NCBI GenBank assembly: GCA_964584495.1
Contig: CAZPAH010000134.1
Location: forward strand, 1-7,000
Origin: CAZPAH01 sp964584495
Lineage (GTDB): Bacteria > Krumholzibacteriota > Krumholzibacteriia > Krumholzibacteriales > Krumholzibacteriaceae
DNA length: 7,000 bases
Direction: 5' to 3'
Position numbers and translations under genes: made by a program
Notes under the pieces: model-generated
Databases searched by the model: none
Seen by the model: only the letters and a program-made list of their open reading frames with translations
Told to the model about the DNA's origin: nothing
Shown here: positions 5,753-7,000 of the stretch, in pieces
How positions within the stretch are numbered: the stretch's first letter is position 1
Layout of the letters: every line of letters begins with the position of its first letter

Positions 5753-6831
5753 GACCTTTCCACTCGGACAGCATCAATCTCGACCGGTTACACGGGGCGG
5801 CGGTCGGAATAGAGGCGGCCTTCAGGCCGATGGCCGGGCTCGATCCCCATACCGATAAGATCGAAAGGGCCGAGTTCTCCCTCCGCAAGGAGATCAAGAC
5901 CGTCTACCTCCACCTCTTCGCCCTCTCGATGGCGGACCTCCGGTTGAGGGCCCGCTCGTCGAGATGGTACTTTCTGAGCACCCTCTCGCGCGAGTTCGAG
6001 GAAATCGCCCACGAGGCGGCCGAGATACCGTATCTCTCGAGGAGAAAGGACGGCCTCCTCAATATTGTCGGCCTGATACTCGTCTTCTTCTCCGATAACG
6101 AGGACACCGGCAAGGAGAGATTCTTCTTCTTCATGAAGAAGATCGCGGAGGTCAATCTCAACCAGGCCCTAAAGAGGATCTCGAGGTCCGAGAAGCAGCT
6201 CCTTCATTATATCTTCGGCGCCGTGACGAAGCATGTGCGCGCCGGCGCGAGGTTCGAGAGAAACGGCAATACGGTCGTAGATGCCGGATACGGCTCTTTC
6301 GCCCCGACGGGACGGGAGGCGAGTGCGGACGAGATCGTCACTCTCTGCTCTAGCGGGCTGAGCGGCAGGGAAACACCGGGAAAGATAGTCGATATGATAT
6401 TCGACAGGCTGCGGGGCGAGGAGAGGTTCAAGTCGATGCTGAATATCTCGACCCTCCGCACGGCGACATTCGACCTCTTGAAATCGAAGTTCATCCCCCC
6501 TAGAAACGAGATCACGCGAAACGACCCCATGCAGAAGTTCTACGAATCGGAGATGCTGCGCCTCGCCGGCGAGGCGCTCGAGGAGACGGTCTGCTCCTAC
6601 CACTGGAGGGAGGGCGGCTCGGCAGACCTCAGGGATGTCTACAGAAGCGCCGGCGGCGACTACCTGCGGGAGATCGTCATGCACGGGGATAAGCCCCCGA
6701 TGTACGAGACATTCTCCAGGCACATGAAGGAATGCGACTATCAGAGGTTCAGGAGGGAGTTCAGGGGGAGCTTCCAGAACTTCCTGAGCCTGCTGTGGAA
6801 TAATTTTTTGAAAAAGATTCGTGCAGATTGA
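5749..6831 (+). CDS. Helical, basic cytoplasmic protein of unknown family, coupled to the membrane peptidase
   Basis: A 360-residue protein starting at the ATGA overlap with the preceding gene. An in-frame ATG at 5665 would add 28 residues lying wholly inside the peptidase gene and is not preferred. No signal peptide or membrane span is seen; the FFFF run at 125-128 is too short. The sequence is largely helical and rich in Arg, Lys, Glu and Leu. Notable parts are the helix ISRSEKQLLHYIFGAVTKHV at 144-163, a short GARFERNGNTVVDAG strand region at 166-180, and an ASADEIVTL...GLSGRETPGKIVDMIFDRL stretch at 191-221 that could be a helix-turn-helix. I do not recognise the family. Because it is translationally coupled to a membrane protein with a cytoplasmic peptidase domain, a job as its substrate, inhibitor or effector is plausible but unproven. 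It is the last gene before the terminator. Confidence 0.78.
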   Translation: MRPFHSDSINLDRLHGAAVGIEAAFRPMAGLDPHTDKIERAEFSLRKEIKTVYLHLFALSMADLRLRARSSRWYFLSTLSREFEEIAHEAAEIPYLSRRKDGLLNIVGLILVFFSDNEDTGKERFFFFMKKIAEVNLNQALKRISRSEKQLLHYIFGAVTKHVRAGARFERNGNTVVDAGYGSFAPTGREASADEIVTLCSSGLSGRETPGKIVDMIFDRLRGEERFKSMLNISTLRTATFDLLKSKFIPPRNEITRNDPMQKFYESEMLRLAGEALEETVCSYHWREGGSADLRDVYRSAGGDYLREIVMHGDKPPMYETFSRHMKECDYQRFRREFRGSFQNFLSLLWNNFLKKIRAD

Positions 6832-6960
6832 GGAAATGTTTCCAGTAAAGGGTGTGGCGAATGCCCAATGATGCAATATCTGGAGGGTACATCCCTAGGG
6901 GACATGATGGGACGCTCGTCATCAGAGCACTGAGGGGAGCCGGAGCAGCAGGCGCTCCAG
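6832..6960 (+). other. Structured 3' untranslated stretch, no gene supported
   Basis: This is the gap between the operon's last stop and its terminator. It contains small hairpin possibilities: GGC-GAAT-GCC near 6857-6866, AGGG-TACAT-CCCT at 6884-6896, and GGAGC with GCTCC flanking 6941-6953. Three short ORFs start here (6836, 6861 and 6868), but none has a convincing ribosome site or the GC-rich third positions of the neighbouring genes. It is best read as a 3' untranslated region, possibly stabilising the message. Confidence 0.4.
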
Positions 6961-6995
6961 AAAAAGGTCTGACGGATTACCGGCGGGCCTTTTTT
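6961..6995 (+). terminator. Intrinsic terminator ending the membrane-peptidase operon
   Basis: The left arm at 6961-6975 (AAAAAGGTCTGACGG) pairs with the right arm at 6980-6994 (CCGGCGGGCCTTTTT) around an ATTA loop. All pairs form, including three G-U, except for one A-G mismatch (6972 with 6983). The stem ends in six T residues. The A-tract on the left could make it work on the minus strand for a convergent gene beyond the window. Confidence 0.85.
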
Positions 6996-7000
6996 CTCCC

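Noticed and set aside
6836..6933. Two tiny ORFs (6836-6871 and 6868-6933) joined by an ATGA overlap, echoing the operon's junctions
   Set aside because: The first has AGGAA directly against its ATG with no spacer, and both have poor codon use. The ATGA is probably chance.
6861..7000. Open plus-strand frame from ATG 6861 running off the window (MPNDAISGGYIPRG...)
   Set aside because: Third positions are not GC-rich like the neighbouring genes, the ribosome site is weak, and it runs through the strong terminator hairpin at 6961-6995.
1..7000. tRNA or rRNA genes, CRISPR arrays, insertion sequences, attachment sites
   Set aside because: I read both strands and saw no cloverleaf with conserved tRNA bases, no regularly spaced repeats, no transposase or integrase motifs and no rRNA signature.

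Overview
The window is a GC-rich bacterial chromosomal segment from an organism I cannot name. Its protein-coding genes use AGG/AGA and ATA codons freely despite strongly GC-rich third positions. It encodes several oxygen-sensitive or cysteine-rich proteins (a radical SAM/SPASM enzyme and a CGGC-domain protein) and an FG-GAP-like surface domain. This fits an anaerobic, poorly studied lineage, perhaps a candidate phylum near the FCB group. That placement is inference from style, not from a marker gene.

Layout. Positions 1-682 hold two minus-strand genes: the first 13 codons of a probable exported protein (1-41), and upstream of it a complete LUD/DUF162 protein (80-682) that lacks the family's usual C-terminal cysteine cluster. 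A long inverted repeat (710-767) separates these from a 5'-truncated YCII-domain gene (791-1015, minus). Its missing end abuts a plus-strand pair: a radical SAM/SPASM enzyme (1048-2244) overlapping by 14 bases a lipoprotein-like protein of unknown family (2231-2761). A minus-strand CGGC-domain protein (2789-3232) converges on that pair.

A divergent promoter region of about 200 bases (3233-3434) then leads into a plus-strand operon. The operon has a 12-residue leader ORF (3435-3473), a 760-residue membrane protein (3470-5752) and a 360-residue helical protein of unknown family (5749-6831). Both junctions are ATGA overlaps. A 130-base untranslated stretch and a strong intrinsic terminator (6961-6995) follow.

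The most unusual content is in two places. The 760-residue protein appears to join a cytoplasmic Lon-type (S16) Ser-Lys peptidase domain without its AAA+ motor, a single membrane span, and an extracytoplasmic region with two DxDxDG calcium-loop motifs. With its coupled partner it could form a transmembrane signalling or regulated-proteolysis unit. The radical SAM/SPASM gene and its coupled lipoprotein-like neighbour look like a maturase-substrate or maturase-partner pair. Both functional readings are inference from architecture and gene order.
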